This document shows positions 1 through 8,831 of a stretch of 64,000 nt of DNA, in pieces. The stretch is taken from positions 868,001 to 932,000 of the forward strand of contig NZ_LT160640.1 in assembly GCF_900048895.1 (NCBI RefSeq), written 5' to 3'. Position 1 is the stretch's first letter. Each line of letters opens with the position of its first letter. The position numbers were made by a program, and so were the translations under genes. Below the pieces are notes generated by a model, which worked only from the letters and a program-made list of their open reading frames with translations, was not told the origin of the DNA and did not search any database. The stretch comes from Neglectibacter timonensis. Its GTDB lineage: Bacteria; Bacillota; Clostridia; Oscillospirales; Acutalibacteraceae.

Positions 1-1245
1 ACCGGTGCGCTGGTTGCGGCTGCCTACCACAGCCATTACTTTTCCGGAATAGTCCATCATAAAGAAGCCGATTTCCGTATTGGGATCCTCCGGCATGCTT
101 TCCGAACCCAGGAAGAAATTCTCAATGTCCGTTTGCATTTTCAAGTTCATAGCGCAGTGGATTTCCAAGCCCGAATTGTAGATTTGGTCCACAGCGTAGT
201 CATAAGCCCATCCGTATTTTTCCATCAGATCGGCTGCAATGTCCTCAAACATGGTATCGATATACCAGTTCCATTTTTCCGCATCCTGGTTCTCGTCTAC
301 GTCGGTGGTTTCCAGCTCAGCGCCTACAAATTTCATCGTTTGCAGCTCAGCCATTGCCGCATCGTATTCACCTTGGGTGATCTTTTCCTGATCCACCATC
401 TCGCCCAGCACCGTTTTGGCCCGGCCTTTGGATTCCTCCGGAAAAATCAAAGGGTTGAACTGGTAGGGGTTTTGGGTGATGCCCGCAATCAGCGCGCATT
501 CCGCAATTGAACATTCCCCGATACTCTTGTCAAAATAGCAGTTGGCCGCGGCCTCTACGCCCTGGCACTGGCCTCCGTAGTTGACCACATTGAGATAAGC
601 TTCGAGAATTTCATCTTTGCTGTAGCCCGGCTTTCTTTCCCCATCCTCCGCAGTATAGCCGTTCTCCAAATTGAGAGCGGTGAAAATTTCCTTCACTTTC
701 CGCAGAATGCTCACCTGATTTTCATTGGTCAAATTCTTGATGAGCTGTTGGGTAAGAGTAGAACCGCCGCCTCCACCTGTATGGGTAAAGAGCTTCAGCA
801 CCGCACTGGCCGTCGATTTCCAGTCCACGCCACTGTGTTCGAAAAAACGCTTATCTTCGATAGCGATCTGCGCATCCTCCATCGCTTTCGGAATCTCGCT
901 GAGCGGTGTCCAGACGCGGTTTTCGTCACTGTAAAAGGTCGTATATTCCGTCGAAGTGCCGTCGGGATTATCCAAATAGACAAAACTGGAAAATTTCAGC
1001 TTCATAGCGGAGATATTCGGCGGCACCGAATTCTTGAAGCTGAAAATGAAAGTGGCAACCGAAATAAACACTAACATTCCCGAAAGGAATAAAATGCACA
1101 GCAGGGTCTTCACAGCCTTCCACACCATGCCGCCAACTGTCTTCGCCGTGGCCCCGGCTGTCTGCGAAAGTTCTCCCTCTGCACGCCCCGAGGGTATCTC
1201 CATCGATGTAGTGTTGTATTTATTGATATCTTCTCTGTTCAGCAC
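1..1245 (-). CDS. Class A penicillin-binding protein, N-terminal part (runs off the window)
   Basis: Bifunctional cell-wall synthase, of which about 415 N-terminal residues are visible; the reading frame stays open to base 1, so the C-terminal transpeptidase domain is mostly outside. Start chosen at a GTG (1243-1245) with GGAGGT five bases upstream. Order: cytoplasmic segment of about 45 residues, one membrane anchor (about 46-68), then a GT51 glycosyltransferase domain with the hallmark EDKRFFEHSGVDW near residue 130 (catalytic Glu) and GGSTLTQQLIKN near 160. After these come the usual EAYLNVVNYGG and ECALIAG motifs. It polymerises lipid II on the outer membrane face. An Ala/Gly-rich stretch precedes the membrane anchor. 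Family assignment is secure; which PBP1 paralog it is cannot be said. Confidence 0.93.
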   Translation of the reverse strand, partial: MLNREDINKYNTTSMEIPSGRAEGELSQTAGATAKTVGGMVWKAVKTLLCILFLSGMLVFISVATFIFSFKNSVPPNISAMKLKFSSFVYLDNPDGTSTEYTTFYSDENRVWTPLSEIPKAMEDAQIAIEDKRFFEHSGVDWKSTASAVLKLFTHTGGGGGSTLTQQLIKNLTNENQVSILRKVKEIFTALNLENGYTAEDGERKPGYSKDEILEAYLNVVNYGGQCQGVEAAANCYFDKSIGECSIAECALIAGITQNPYQFNPLIFPEESKGRAKTVLGEMVDQEKITQGEYDAAMAELQTMKFVGAELETTDVDENQDAEKWNWYIDTMFEDIAADLMEKYGWAYDYAVDQIYNSGLEIHCAMNLKMQTDIENFFLGSESMPEDPNTEIGFFMMDYSGKVMAVVGSRNQRTG

Positions 1246-1329
1246 GGCGTACCTCCCTAACAGGTTTAGACTCCCACCCCTGGTATATTCGCCATAATTT
1301 GGCACATAATAAGCCGGAGGTGATTGCTC

Positions 1330-1743
1330 ATGAGTGGAAATAGACCAAAAAACTACAAAAAACCAACCCTAATTCTCTCCATTGTCACGATGACCGCCTT
1401 GGTGGTGAGCGCTGCTGCTTTCTCTTTGAAGCAGAATACAGCAATTGCCGTACAGGGCGATCCCGCAAAAAATGCTAGTAGCTATTATACCCTAAACAGT
1501 TTCTCAAGTCAAGAAAGCCAGGACTCACAAGCTTCCAGCACGGCGGTCCGGGAAACAGAACATTATCTGATAACAGTGTGCGACGGAAAAATCGGAGTAT
1601 ACAAAAATGGAGCTTCCGATCCTTTTTTAACCGCCGATGTGGATGTATATCTGCTCCCCGAGGAAGATCTCAAGCTTCTGAGAAAGGGAATTGCCACTGA
1701 CAGTTTTATGGAAGTAAAGGCGATTCTGGAAGATTATGAATAG
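1330..1743 (+). CDS. BofC C-terminal-domain-like membrane-anchored protein
   Basis: 137 residues. An N-terminal hydrophobic segment (about 14-34, after a Lys/Arg-rich start) predicts a signal anchor or signal peptide; a Ser/Gln-rich linker follows. The C-terminal ~65 residues (EHYLITVCDGKIGVYKNG ... YLLPEEDLKLLRKGI) match the pattern of the BofC C-terminal domain seen in many clostridial proteins. In Bacillus, BofC restrains the SpoIVB signalling protease in the spore intermembrane space; whether this protein does so is inference, though spoIVB is in the same window. The ATG is preferred over a TTG six bases upstream because GGAGG (1316-1320) sits 9 bases before it. It is divergent from the penicillin-binding protein gene. 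Confidence 0.6.
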   Translation: MSGNRPKNYKKPTLILSIVTMTALVVSAAAFSLKQNTAIAVQGDPAKNASSYYTLNSFSSQESQDSQASSTAVRETEHYLITVCDGKIGVYKNGASDPFLTADVDVYLLPEEDLKLLRKGIATDSFMEVKAILEDYE

Positions 1744-1844
1744 GGCGGCCTTTCTTTCCTCGCTTCGAACTGCCTTTCTGATAAGAGAGACGTATTTCAT
1801 CGGAAATACCTTACACAGATTCCTGCAATCACGAAAATTAAGAA

Positions 1845-1880
1845 CTATCCCCCAAGCAGGGCGGCATGCTTGGGGGATAG
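1845..1880. terminator. Hairpin between convergent genes
   Basis: A perfect 14-bp inverted repeat (1845-1858 with 1867-1880) with an 8-base loop. It lies between the BofC-like gene on the plus strand and the GNAT gene on the minus strand. There is no strong T tract on the plus side, and a T-rich stretch follows weakly on the minus side, so it is probably a shared terminator. Confidence 0.5.
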
Positions 1881-1958
1881 TCTCGCTGGCAAAGAATTTC
1901 ATCTATCTCAAGGAGGAAGCGCCATCTCCCGATCCCGAGTATAAATCTTCTTTTCCTT

Positions 1959-2399
1959 TTAGAACACTTTCTTTAAATTGATCTGCCTCTTAGGACTCTG
2001 GTACCCTAACGACCTGTAAAACGCATGGGCTTCTGTACGAGATTCACCGGAAACCAGCCGAACGCCTGCAGCGCCTGTCTCTGCGGCCCACTTTTCCCCG
2101 GTTTCCAGCAATACTCTCCCGACACCTTTTCTTCGATACTGCGGGCTGACTGCGATTCCCATGATGTTTTTCATAGACGGGGCATACAGGACATCATAGT
2201 CCACCAGATGTGCATAGCCTATGACTCTGCCTTCTAATTCTGCCACAAAAATCTTATTCCGACCGTCGGCCAGCAGGCTGCAAAGCTTTTCCCTTGTAGC
2301 CTCTTCTGGATAATCGTACCCCATACTTTCCCGGTTCATCCGGGAAAGCGCGCCACAGTCTCCCGGTACTGCATCGCGAAGCAACAGCTTCCCATTCAT
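1959..2399 (-). CDS. GNAT family N-acetyltransferase
   Basis: 146 residues. Shows the GNAT fold: beta strands ending in YAHLVDYDVLYAPS, the acetyl-CoA pyrophosphate loop RRKGVGRVLLETGE (Q/RxxGxG/A motif) and a C-terminal AHAFYRSLGYQS motif typical of RimI-like enzymes. The start is placed at the ATG of MNGKLLL, preceded by GGAGCGAAG; an ATG five codons upstream is possible. Substrate unknown. It lies downstream of the transketolase pair but behind a likely terminator, so it may have its own promoter. Confidence 0.8.
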   Translation of the reverse strand: MNGKLLLRDAVPGDCGALSRMNRESMGYDYPEEATREKLCSLLADGRNKIFVAELEGRVIGYAHLVDYDVLYAPSMKNIMGIAVSPQYRRKGVGRVLLETGEKWAAETGAAGVRLVSGESRTEAHAFYRSLGYQSPKRQINLKKVF

Positions 2400-2432
2400 C
2401 TTTCTTCGCTCCATTCCACACATATCTGTACC

Positions 2433-2470
2433 AAAACAAAAGGAGGAGTTCCTTTTCAGGTTCCCCTCCC
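2433..2470 (-). terminator. Probable terminator of the transketolase genes
   Basis: On the minus strand a G-rich arm (2470-2459) and a complementary arm (2452-2441) form an imperfect hairpin with a six-base loop, followed by TTTTGTTTT. Two mismatches in the middle of the stem lower confidence. Confidence 0.45.
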
Positions 2471-2532
2471 AGCAAATCAAACCTCTGCTGCGGCATCCCC
2501 TGCAGCTGCAGAAACTTACTAATTTAGCTTTC

Positions 2533-3477
2533 TTATTTCCCCAGCGCTTTTTTCACAGTTGCCTCAATATTCTCTGCCGACAGGCCAAACTCCTTCAGCA
2601 GGTCAACAGCAGGGCCGGAATGGCCGAAGACATCATTCACACCTATTTTGATAACAGGTGTGGGACAGGCTTCGGAGAGATAGGAAGCTACCGCCTCACC
2701 TAATCCCCCTATCACATTGTGCTCCTCTACCGTAACAATGCGGCCGGTCTCCTGCGCAGCTTTAAGGACCAGTTCGCGGTCGAGAGGCTTAATCGTATGC
2801 ATATCAATCAAACGCACATCGATTCCATCCGCTTCCAAAGCCTTCACCGCCTTGACCGCCTCACCCACCATCAGACCGGAGGCAATCACGGTGATATCCT
2901 TGCCGTCCCGCAGGGTGATACCCTTGCCAATCTCGAATTTGTAATCGTCATTGTTGTTGCAGCTTTCCACTGCCAGACGCCCCAGACGAATGTATACGGG
3001 ACCGTAATACTCCGCCGCCGCTTTTACCGCAGCCTGCATCTCGTAGTGATCTGCAGGATTCAATACTACCATTCCGGGAATCGTGCGCATCAGGGCGATG
3101 TCTTCACAGCACTGGTGGGTGGCGCCGTCCTCACCCACAGAGATGCCTGCATGGGAGCCTACAATCTTTACATTCAGATGAGGATACCCAACAGAGTTGC
3201 GCACCTGCTCAAAAGCACGGCCTGCAGAAAACATAGCGAACGATGCCGCAAAGGGAATTTTCCCGCAGGTGGAAAGACCGGCCGCAATGCCGATCATATT
3301 ACATTCCGCAATGCCGCAGTCGATAAAACGTTCCGGATATTTCTTTTTGAAAATACCAGTTTTAGTAGCCTCCGCCAGGTCGGCGTCCAGCACCACAATA
3401 TTTGAATTGGTTTCAGCAAGCGCGGTTATCGCTTCGCCGAAGCTCTCTCTCGTTGCTTTTTTTACCATTTCAGCCAT
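2533..3477 (-). CDS. Transketolase, C-terminal subunit
   Basis: 314 residues: the pyrimidine-binding domain plus the C-terminal domain of transketolase. Visible signs are SHAGISVGEDGATHQ, RTIPGMVVLNPAD and HTIKPLDRE with EEHNVIGGLG, all characteristic of the split transketolase or DXS-like half-protein. Together with the N-terminal subunit upstream it transfers two-carbon units in the non-oxidative pentose phosphate pathway. The start is the ATG of MAEMVKK, 9 bases after AAAGGATGG; an ATG four codons upstream lacks good spacing. It follows the N subunit by 80 bases, same strand. Split transketolases are normal in clostridia. Confidence 0.93.
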   Translation of the reverse strand: MAEMVKKATRESFGEAITALAETNSNIVVLDADLAEATKTGIFKKKYPERFIDCGIAECNMIGIAAGLSTCGKIPFAASFAMFSAGRAFEQVRNSVGYPHLNVKIVGSHAGISVGEDGATHQCCEDIALMRTIPGMVVLNPADHYEMQAAVKAAAEYYGPVYIRLGRLAVESCNNNDDYKFEIGKGITLRDGKDITVIASGLMVGEAVKAVKALEADGIDVRLIDMHTIKPLDRELVLKAAQETGRIVTVEEHNVIGGLGEAVASYLSEACPTPVIKIGVNDVFGHSGPAVDLLKEFGLSAENIEATVKKALGK

Positions 3478-3557
3478 TGATCTGACCATCCTTTCTATTC
3501 ATCGGACCTGAAACACATGCTGTTCCATCGCACAGCACAAACAGTCTGAACACTTTT

Positions 3558-4400
3558 TCAGGCCTGCAAAGCTTTCAGACTCTCTGTAAGCTCCTTTTTA
3601 GCAGCCTCATACTCGTCGGCGTTGGGGGCTTTTCCATGCCAGCCCACCTGATTTTCCATGTAGGAGACGCCTTTTCCTTTGGTGGTCTTGGCAATGATTG
3701 CAAAAGGTTTTTCCTTACAGGCTCTCGCCGCTGCAAAAGCTTCTTCCAAATCATCAAAATTGTTGCCGTCAATCGTCATGACCTCAAAACCAAAGGCTTC
3801 AAATTTCTTATCAATGGGTTCGGGGCCTCCTACCTCTGCTACAGGGCCGTCGATCTGCAGGCCGTTGCTATCCACGATGACACAGAGGTTCGAAAGCGCA
3901 TGGTGGCCGGCAAACATCGCAGCCTCCCAAACCTGGCCCTCTTCGATTTCCCCGTCGCCCAGCAAAGCGTAAACCCGGTAGTTTTTTTCGTCCAGTTTTC
4001 CCGCCAGCGCCATGCCTACAGCAGCGGAAATCCCCTGCCCCAGCGAGCCGGAACTCATGTCCACACCTGGGGTGCCTTTCATGTCCGGATGGCCCTGCAG
4101 CATTGCTCCGATATGGCGGAGCTTCTGAAGCTCGCTCTCAGCAAAATAGCCGCGCTGCGCCAAAGTAGAATAGAGCCCTGGGGCACAGTGGCCCTTGGAG
4201 AGCACAAAGCGATCCCTGTCTGCTTTTTCAGGATCCTGAGGATCGATATTCATTTCTTTAAAATAGAGATATGTGAAAATATCCGCCGAAGAGAGCGAGC
4301 CTCCCGGATGGCCAGACTTTGCATGGAACACGCCTTCTATGATACCAAGGCGTACCTTTGCCGCGGTGATCTGAAGTTCCTTGCATTCTTGTGCGTTCAT
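3558..4400 (-). CDS. Transketolase, N-terminal (thiamine diphosphate-binding) subunit
   Basis: 280 residues carrying the thiamine-diphosphate domain: GHPGGSLSSADI near residue 31, SKGHCAPGLY near 70, and LLGDGEIEEGQVWEAA with the Mg/ThDP GDG...N motif ending in VIVDSNGLQ. It pairs with the downstream gene to form the active enzyme. GGAAAGGA lies a rather long 13 bases upstream of the ATG, but no better start is seen. First gene of a two-gene operon; divergent from the YjbR-family gene, with about 230 bases between for promoters. Confidence 0.93.
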   Translation of the reverse strand: MNAQECKELQITAAKVRLGIIEGVFHAKSGHPGGSLSSADIFTYLYFKEMNIDPQDPEKADRDRFVLSKGHCAPGLYSTLAQRGYFAESELQKLRHIGAMLQGHPDMKGTPGVDMSSGSLGQGISAAVGMALAGKLDEKNYRVYALLGDGEIEEGQVWEAAMFAGHHALSNLCVIVDSNGLQIDGPVAEVGGPEPIDKKFEAFGFEVMTIDGNNFDDLEEAFAAARACKEKPFAIIAKTTKGKGVSYMENQVGWHGKAPNADEYEAAKKELTESLKALQA

Positions 4401-4631
4401 GTTGATAAACCAGTCCTTTCCGCCATGATTCCTTTGTTTTGAAACAAACAGTATTCTTTCAAAAATTGTAGCTTATTTCCTATAAAAAAGCAATCGAAAC
4501 TTTTAAACCGGCTGCCCGTTGTCATGTTTTCCGTGGTATACTACTTTCCAGAAAAGAAAGTTTTCTGTTTTAATTCGTTGAGAACAACCTCTTGCTGCGC
4601 CACATTAAAAACACACCTGAAAGGGGCAATG

Positions 4632-5009
4632 ATGATGAACTACCCTTGGCTCTATGACGAACTGGCCTCTAAGCCCGGCGTTACAAAAGATTATAAGGTC
4701 GAATGGCAATGGACTCGTTATCAGGTAGGAGGAAAATTATTTGCCGCAATTTGCAGAGACGAAGATGGGCAGGATTCTCTTGTTACACTGAAGTTGGATC
4801 CGGCAGAGGGAGCTTTCCTGCGGGATCAGTATGCGGATATCACTCCCGGTTACTATATGAACAAGGAGCATTGGAATTCTGTCAATCTCAACGGCGCTGT
4901 TCCGGATAACCTTCTGAAAGATATGGTAGAAAAATCCTACAGGCTTGTGTTGGGCGGTCTTTCCAAAAAAGCCCAGCGGGAAATCCTGGAAGGAAAATCC
5001 GAATCATAA
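4632..5009 (+). CDS. MmcQ/YjbR family DNA-binding-fold protein
   Basis: 125 residues. Matches the MmcQ/YjbR (DUF419) family: KPGVTKDYKVEWQWTRYQVGGKLFA, then GYYMNKEHWNSVNL and a C-terminal helix with a conserved YRLVLGGLSKK. This double-wing fold resembles CyaY; the function is unknown and binding to DNA is only suggested for some members. Three consecutive ATG codons (4629, 4632, 4635) follow AAGGGG; the second has the best spacing. Single-gene unit divergent from the transketolase operon. Confidence 0.85.
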   Translation: MMNYPWLYDELASKPGVTKDYKVEWQWTRYQVGGKLFAAICRDEDGQDSLVTLKLDPAEGAFLRDQYADITPGYYMNKEHWNSVNLNGAVPDNLLKDMVEKSYRLVLGGLSKKAQREILEGKSES

Positions 5010-5049
5010 GCTACTTCCTTTTCGTAAGCATTGCTGACAATTCATCTTA

Positions 5050-5102
5050 CAATGAGCCGTATTCTTTTTTCTTAGAGATTGAAAAAAGAATACGGCTCAT
5101 TG
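5050..5102. repeat. Perfect 21-bp inverted repeat
   Basis: Arms 5050-5070 and 5082-5102 are exact reverse complements around an 11-base loop. The T6 run lies next to the loop, not after the stem, so this is not a textbook intrinsic terminator on either strand, although it sits where the YjbR-family transcript should end. Confidence 0.8.
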
Positions 5103-5114
5103 CCTTCATGGATC

Positions 5115-5144
5115 AAAAGAAAAACGCCGCCCCGGAGGGCGGCG
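5115..5144 (-). terminator. Intrinsic terminator of the rarA operon
   Basis: On the minus strand an 8-bp all-GC stem (5144-5137 with 5132-5125, loop of 4) is followed by TTTTTCTTTT. It lies 135 bases after the rarA stop codon. Confidence 0.85.
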
Positions 5145-5163
5145 GTAAGAGGGGAGTTAATCT

Positions 5164-5238
5164 ATGAAAAAGCAAATTTTCGTTTGCTGTACCCATAGGA
5201 TACCCGAAATTTATGAAAATCATTTGAAAAAACTCTGA
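5164..5238 (+). CDS. Possible 24-residue peptide
   Basis: A short open frame (MKKQIFVCCTHRIPEIYENH then four more residues) preceded by GGGGAG with 7-base spacing. It lies between two terminators in a region without other genes. The CC pair and basic start are unremarkable and no family is recognised. The ribosome-binding site is the only real support. Confidence 0.25.
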   Translation: MKKQIFVCCTHRIPEIYENHLKKL

Positions 5239-5279
5239 CTTTTTCTGGAAAGTTTTTTTACTTTTTTAGAAACTTTCCT

Positions 5280-6629
5280 TTATCTCCCTTCTTCCTGCGC
5301 CCGACGCTCAGTGCGCCGTTTTGCCTTCCATTCCTCCACTTGGCGTAACCGCTCTCTGGCCCGCAGCTCGCTGCCCTCTCCTGTGGGACGGTAATATTTT
5401 CTGCCCTGCAGGGAATCGGGCAGGCACTGCATATCGGTCAGCTTTTCTTCCGTATCGTGAGCATACTGGTAACCTTCGCCATAATGCAGTTCCTTCATCA
5501 AACCAGTGGGAGCGTTCCGGATCACCAGCGGCACTGGCTCCGCCAGCATTTGCTGGGCGTCCTGCTTGGCTGACTCATAGGCCAGGTACAGGGAATTGGA
5601 TTTCGGCGCCAAAGACAGATAAACCACCGCATGGGTCAAATTCACGCTGCACTCCGGCATCCCGTTAAAGTGGCTGGCTTGATAGGCGGCAACCGCAACC
5701 TCCAACGCACGGCTGTCTGCCATGCCAATATCTTCACTTGCAAAGCGGATCAGCCTTCTGGCCACATACAGCGGATCCTCTCCCGCCTCCAGCATCCGGG
5801 CCAGCCAGTATACCGCCGCGTCCGGATCGCTGTTGCGCATGGACTTGTGCAGAGCGGAAATGATATTGTAGTGTTCCTCCCCTTTCTTATCGTACAGCAG
5901 TGATTTTTTGCTGATGCACTGCTCTAGGGTTTCGCGGGTGACTCTTGTAATCTCACCTGTCCTGTCGCCGTTGAGGACCACCATTTCCAGAGTACCCAGA
6001 GCTGTGCGTGCATCTCCGTTGGCGAAAACGGCAATCATCCCCAGCATCTCGTCGGAGATGACAATTTTCTGTCCGCCAAAGCCCCGAGGATCTTGAAGGG
6101 CACGGCGCAGCAAGTTCTGCAGAGCCTTCTCCGGCAGGCTTTGCAGTACAAACACCTTGCACCGGGACAAAAGCGCCGAGTTAATTTCGAAGGAAGGGTT
6201 TTCCGTGGTTGCGCCAATGAGCACGATGCTCCCCTTCTCTACAAAGGGCAGGAAGGCGTCCTGCTGCGCCTTATTAAAGCGGTGGATCTCATCGACAAAG
6301 AGGATGGTCTTTTCCCCCATCAAGCGGTTTTTTTCCGCTTCGTTCATCACTTCTTTGATCTCCTTAATACCGCTTGTCACCGCGCTGAAATTGATGAAAT
6401 TTGCTTTTGTCCTCCCGGCGATAATCCGGGCCAACGTCGTTTTCCCAACTCCCGGCGGGCCCCAAAAAATCATGGAGGAAACCCGGTCCTGATCGATGAG
6501 CTGGCGCAGCACCTTGCCTTCTCCCAGCAGATGCTCCTGTCCGGCAAACTCCTCCAGCTCCCGGGGACGCATTCTGGTGGCGAGAGGAACATCCTGTGGA
6601 TCCGGTTCGAAAAATGTCTGCTGCCTCAT
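5280..6629 (-). CDS. rarA: Replication-associated recombination protein A (AAA+ ATPase)
   Basis: 449 residues, the usual length for RarA/MgsA. AAA+ core: Walker A GPPGVGKT (about 57-64), Walker B ILFVDEIHRF (about 109-118), sensor 1 IGATTENPSFEIN and an arginine-finger-like LLSRCKVF. The C-terminal helical tetramerisation region ends with GLMKELHYGEGYQYAHD, a RarA signature. It acts at stalled replication forks with SSB. The ATG follows GGAGGAGA and overlaps the stop of the upstream membrane-protein gene by 4 bases (ATGA), indicating translational coupling. Last gene of a likely four-gene unit with its terminator at 5115-5144. Confidence 0.95.
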   Translation of the reverse strand: MRQQTFFEPDPQDVPLATRMRPRELEEFAGQEHLLGEGKVLRQLIDQDRVSSMIFWGPPGVGKTTLARIIAGRTKANFINFSAVTSGIKEIKEVMNEAEKNRLMGEKTILFVDEIHRFNKAQQDAFLPFVEKGSIVLIGATTENPSFEINSALLSRCKVFVLQSLPEKALQNLLRRALQDPRGFGGQKIVISDEMLGMIAVFANGDARTALGTLEMVVLNGDRTGEITRVTRETLEQCISKKSLLYDKKGEEHYNIISALHKSMRNSDPDAAVYWLARMLEAGEDPLYVARRLIRFASEDIGMADSRALEVAVAAYQASHFNGMPECSVNLTHAVVYLSLAPKSNSLYLAYESAKQDAQQMLAEPVPLVIRNAPTGLMKELHYGEGYQYAHDTEEKLTDMQCLPDSLQGRKYYRPTGEGSELRARERLRQVEEWKAKRRTERRAQEEGR

Positions 6630-7126
6630 ATTCTCTCCTCCTTTGAGTTTTCCTGTGTCCGGCAAAGAGCCCGGGCGTGCTGCAGATGAATACCAATATG
6701 CCCTGCTGCCAAAACGGCATCCGCCAGCAGAGCCCAAATCACTTTTCCATAGACACCCAGACAGAAAAATGCAGCCACGGGAAGCGTTGCCCCAGCCAGC
6801 GGGATTCCCAGGAAGCTGCTGTAAAAATCCTGCAGGGTTCTTTCACTGCGGAAATAGCGGATCCACCAGCATTCATAACACGCCATCAACGCTCCGGCTG
6901 CCGCCAGCCAAAGCGACCACAGCGTCCAACCTCGGGGGTTGAAATCCGAAAAAAGAAGAGCTGACGCCGTCACACATACTTCGCCTGTGCGTTCCAGAAA
7001 AAGCAGCACCCGATTTTCTCCCTTCGGATCATAACCCACCGGTTTTCTGCCGGCCCAGAACAGGTTGGGCAGAAAGAGCAGGAGCAGGAAAAGCAAGCCG
7101 GTATAGGAAAAACCAATTTGTCCCAT
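6626..7126 (-). CDS. Small integral membrane protein
   Basis: 166 residues with about four hydrophobic segments (around 8-24, 65-82, 108-128 and 130-148). Its sequence reads as an isoprenylcysteine-methyltransferase-like or PEMT-like small membrane protein by layout only; no catalytic motif was recognised. The opening MGQIGFSYTGLLFLLLLFLP places the N terminus in the membrane. Its stop overlaps rarA by 4 bases and it begins 10 bases after the esterase gene. Function unknown. Confidence 0.75.
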   Translation of the reverse strand: MGQIGFSYTGLLFLLLLFLPNLFWAGRKPVGYDPKGENRVLLFLERTGEVCVTASALLFSDFNPRGWTLWSLWLAAAGALMACYECWWIRYFRSERTLQDFYSSFLGIPLAGATLPVAAFFCLGVYGKVIWALLADAVLAAGHIGIHLQHARALCRTQENSKEERI

Positions 7127-7136
7127 TTCTTCCCCT

Positions 7137-7838
7137 TCAATGAGACCCAGACTGGGTCAGCCTTCCGCCTGCCCAGTGCAGAGCCTTCTTCCACCGGGCA
7201 TCCACCCCTTTTCCGTGGCCGCCCCGGTTCCATTCCATCGTCACAGCGAAGCCCTTTCCGGAAAGAATACTCACCGCTTCCCGGGTCCGCTCTCCCACAG
7301 TGCGCAGCAGGGGCGGCCCCCCGAATTCCTCCCGGTCTCCCAGGGAAAGATAAAACTCTGTGCCGTTGCTCAGCCTCATTTCTCGCAGATATCCGGCAAA
7401 ACCCTCATACCACAGAGAGCCTGAAAGAGAAGCATACCGTCCGAATGCTTCAGTCTGCCCGGCTGCCCACAGGGCGAACAGGCCACCCAAAGAATACCCC
7501 AGCAACGCCCTTTTGTCCCTGTCTGCCGTTGCGCCGAACTTCTCTTCTAAAAACGGCAGCGCCGCCTCTGTCAGAAAGGAGAGATACCCGACGGCTTCGC
7601 CGGTGAATTCTTCTTCCCGGAGCCCAGGAGAAGGCCAAGGCGTAAAATCCCGGTTTCCCTCGGACTCAGCGAAAAACAATAGCATGGGCGGCAGCTCTAC
7701 TGCAAACCCCGGCATTTTGTCTTTCATTCCCCAGCCGCATAGAACCGATACAGGCAATTTTCCCTTTATACCGCCATTGGGCACAAAACAAGCGCACTCT
7801 CTGCCCTGCAGAGAGAAGAGATTCATCCGCCCCTCCAT
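7137..7838 (-). CDS. Alpha/beta hydrolase, esterase D-like
   Basis: 233 residues. Nucleophile elbow GYSLGG with Ser at about 116, and a late His in NRGGHGKGVD that fits the charge relay; the layout resembles putative esterases of the EsteraseD/Fes group, which cleave acyl or siderophore esters. No signal peptide, so cytoplasmic. Start is the ATG of MEGRMN, 7 bases after AAGGAAGG. It lies between the AraC regulator gene and the membrane protein on the same strand. The substrate cannot be inferred. Confidence 0.8.
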   Translation of the reverse strand: MEGRMNLFSLQGRECACFVPNGGIKGKLPVSVLCGWGMKDKMPGFAVELPPMLLFFAESEGNRDFTPWPSPGLREEEFTGEAVGYLSFLTEAALPFLEEKFGATADRDKRALLGYSLGGLFALWAAGQTEAFGRYASLSGSLWYEGFAGYLREMRLSNGTEFYLSLGDREEFGGPPLLRTVGERTREAVSILSGKGFAVTMEWNRGGHGKGVDARWKKALHWAGGRLTQSGSH

Positions 7839-7892
7839 ATGGATACCTTCCTTCCCCGCAATCATTGATCTGTTTTTATGATAATCCTTTTT

Positions 7893-8789
7893 TCAGGGAG
7901 ATGCAATCCCTCCTTCCCTGCGGTACTCGCTGGGAGAACGCCCGGTACGGCTTCTAAATACCTTGGCAAAATAAGCGGGCGTGGAAAATCCCACGCTGAG
8001 AGCCGCCTCCGTCACCGTACATCCCTCCTGCAGCAGAGAGAGGCTGCGCCCGATTCGGTAATCCAGCAGATAGTCGAACAGCGATTTCCCCATTTGCCGC
8101 TTGAAAAAGCGGCAGCATTCGCTCTTGCAGAGACCCGCCTGCCGGGCCACATCTTCCAACGTAAGTTTTTTCGCGTAATTTTCATGAAGATAGGTGAGTA
8201 CTGCCCGCAGGCGCTCAATTTTTTCCAGGTCCTCCGGCAGCGCTTTTTTTGCTTCTTCCCCATAGTTCCGGTACAGTTCGCCCCAGATACCCAACAGCAG
8301 CCGCTGTACCTCCAGTTCAAACAGCTCCGGCTTTTCCTGAAACAGGCCGTATATCTGCCAGAAGCTGTCCAGCGCCGCCTGCTGCCAGACGGATTCAGAT
8401 GTCAGCAGAATGGATGACAGGCCTTTCTTATTCACAATTCCTTCCACATACTTTTTTCCTATCACGCTCCCCTCAAAACCTGATAGAAGCCTGGGATGAA
8501 AGGTGAGGGAGAGATATTCACAGTCGATTTCTCCGGACATAGCGCCGGCATGCAGGGCGTCTGCATTGCAAAACAGCCCTTCTCCCCTGTGCAGCAGATA
8601 CCGGCTGTCATTGACCCGGTAATCAATTTCTCCATGCAGTACCAGTGTCAGCTCCACTTCATCATGCCAATGCCAGGGAAAGGCTCCAGACAGATAGGAG
8701 GACAGCTTTTTCCGGCTCAAATTCACCGGAAAGCTGTAAGTCCCGTGGTTTTTCAGCTCGCGCCGTTCCCTGTCAATCTGTAATTCCAT
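7893..8789 (-). CDS. AraC family transcriptional regulator
   Basis: 298 residues. The N-terminal half is a cupin-type sensor (PWHWHDEVELTLVLHGEIDY, then HRGEGLFCNADALHAG), and the C-terminal ~100 residues hold two helix-turn-helix motifs: LTLEDVARQAGLCKSECCRF and TVTEAALSVGFSTPAYFAKV, ending in the AraC signature RTGRSPSEYR. Likely senses a small molecule, perhaps a sugar. Divergent from galE with 122 bases between, and upstream of the esterase-membrane protein-rarA set, either of which it could control. Confidence 0.9.
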   Translation of the reverse strand: MELQIDRERRELKNHGTYSFPVNLSRKKLSSYLSGAFPWHWHDEVELTLVLHGEIDYRVNDSRYLLHRGEGLFCNADALHAGAMSGEIDCEYLSLTFHPRLLSGFEGSVIGKKYVEGIVNKKGLSSILLTSESVWQQAALDSFWQIYGLFQEKPELFELEVQRLLLGIWGELYRNYGEEAKKALPEDLEKIERLRAVLTYLHENYAKKLTLEDVARQAGLCKSECCRFFKRQMGKSLFDYLLDYRIGRSLSLLQEGCTVTEAALSVGFSTPAYFAKVFRSRTGRSPSEYRREGGIASP

Positions 8790-8831
8790 GACAACTCCTC
8801 AATATAATACTCACAATTCCCACTATTCTTG

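Noticed and set aside
12-510. Plus-strand frame at 133-510
   Set aside because: Antisense to the penicillin-binding protein gene, whose motifs are unmistakable.
1324-1329. TTG start six bases upstream for the BofC-like gene
   Set aside because: It would sit only three bases after the GGAGG site; the ATG at 1330 is better spaced.
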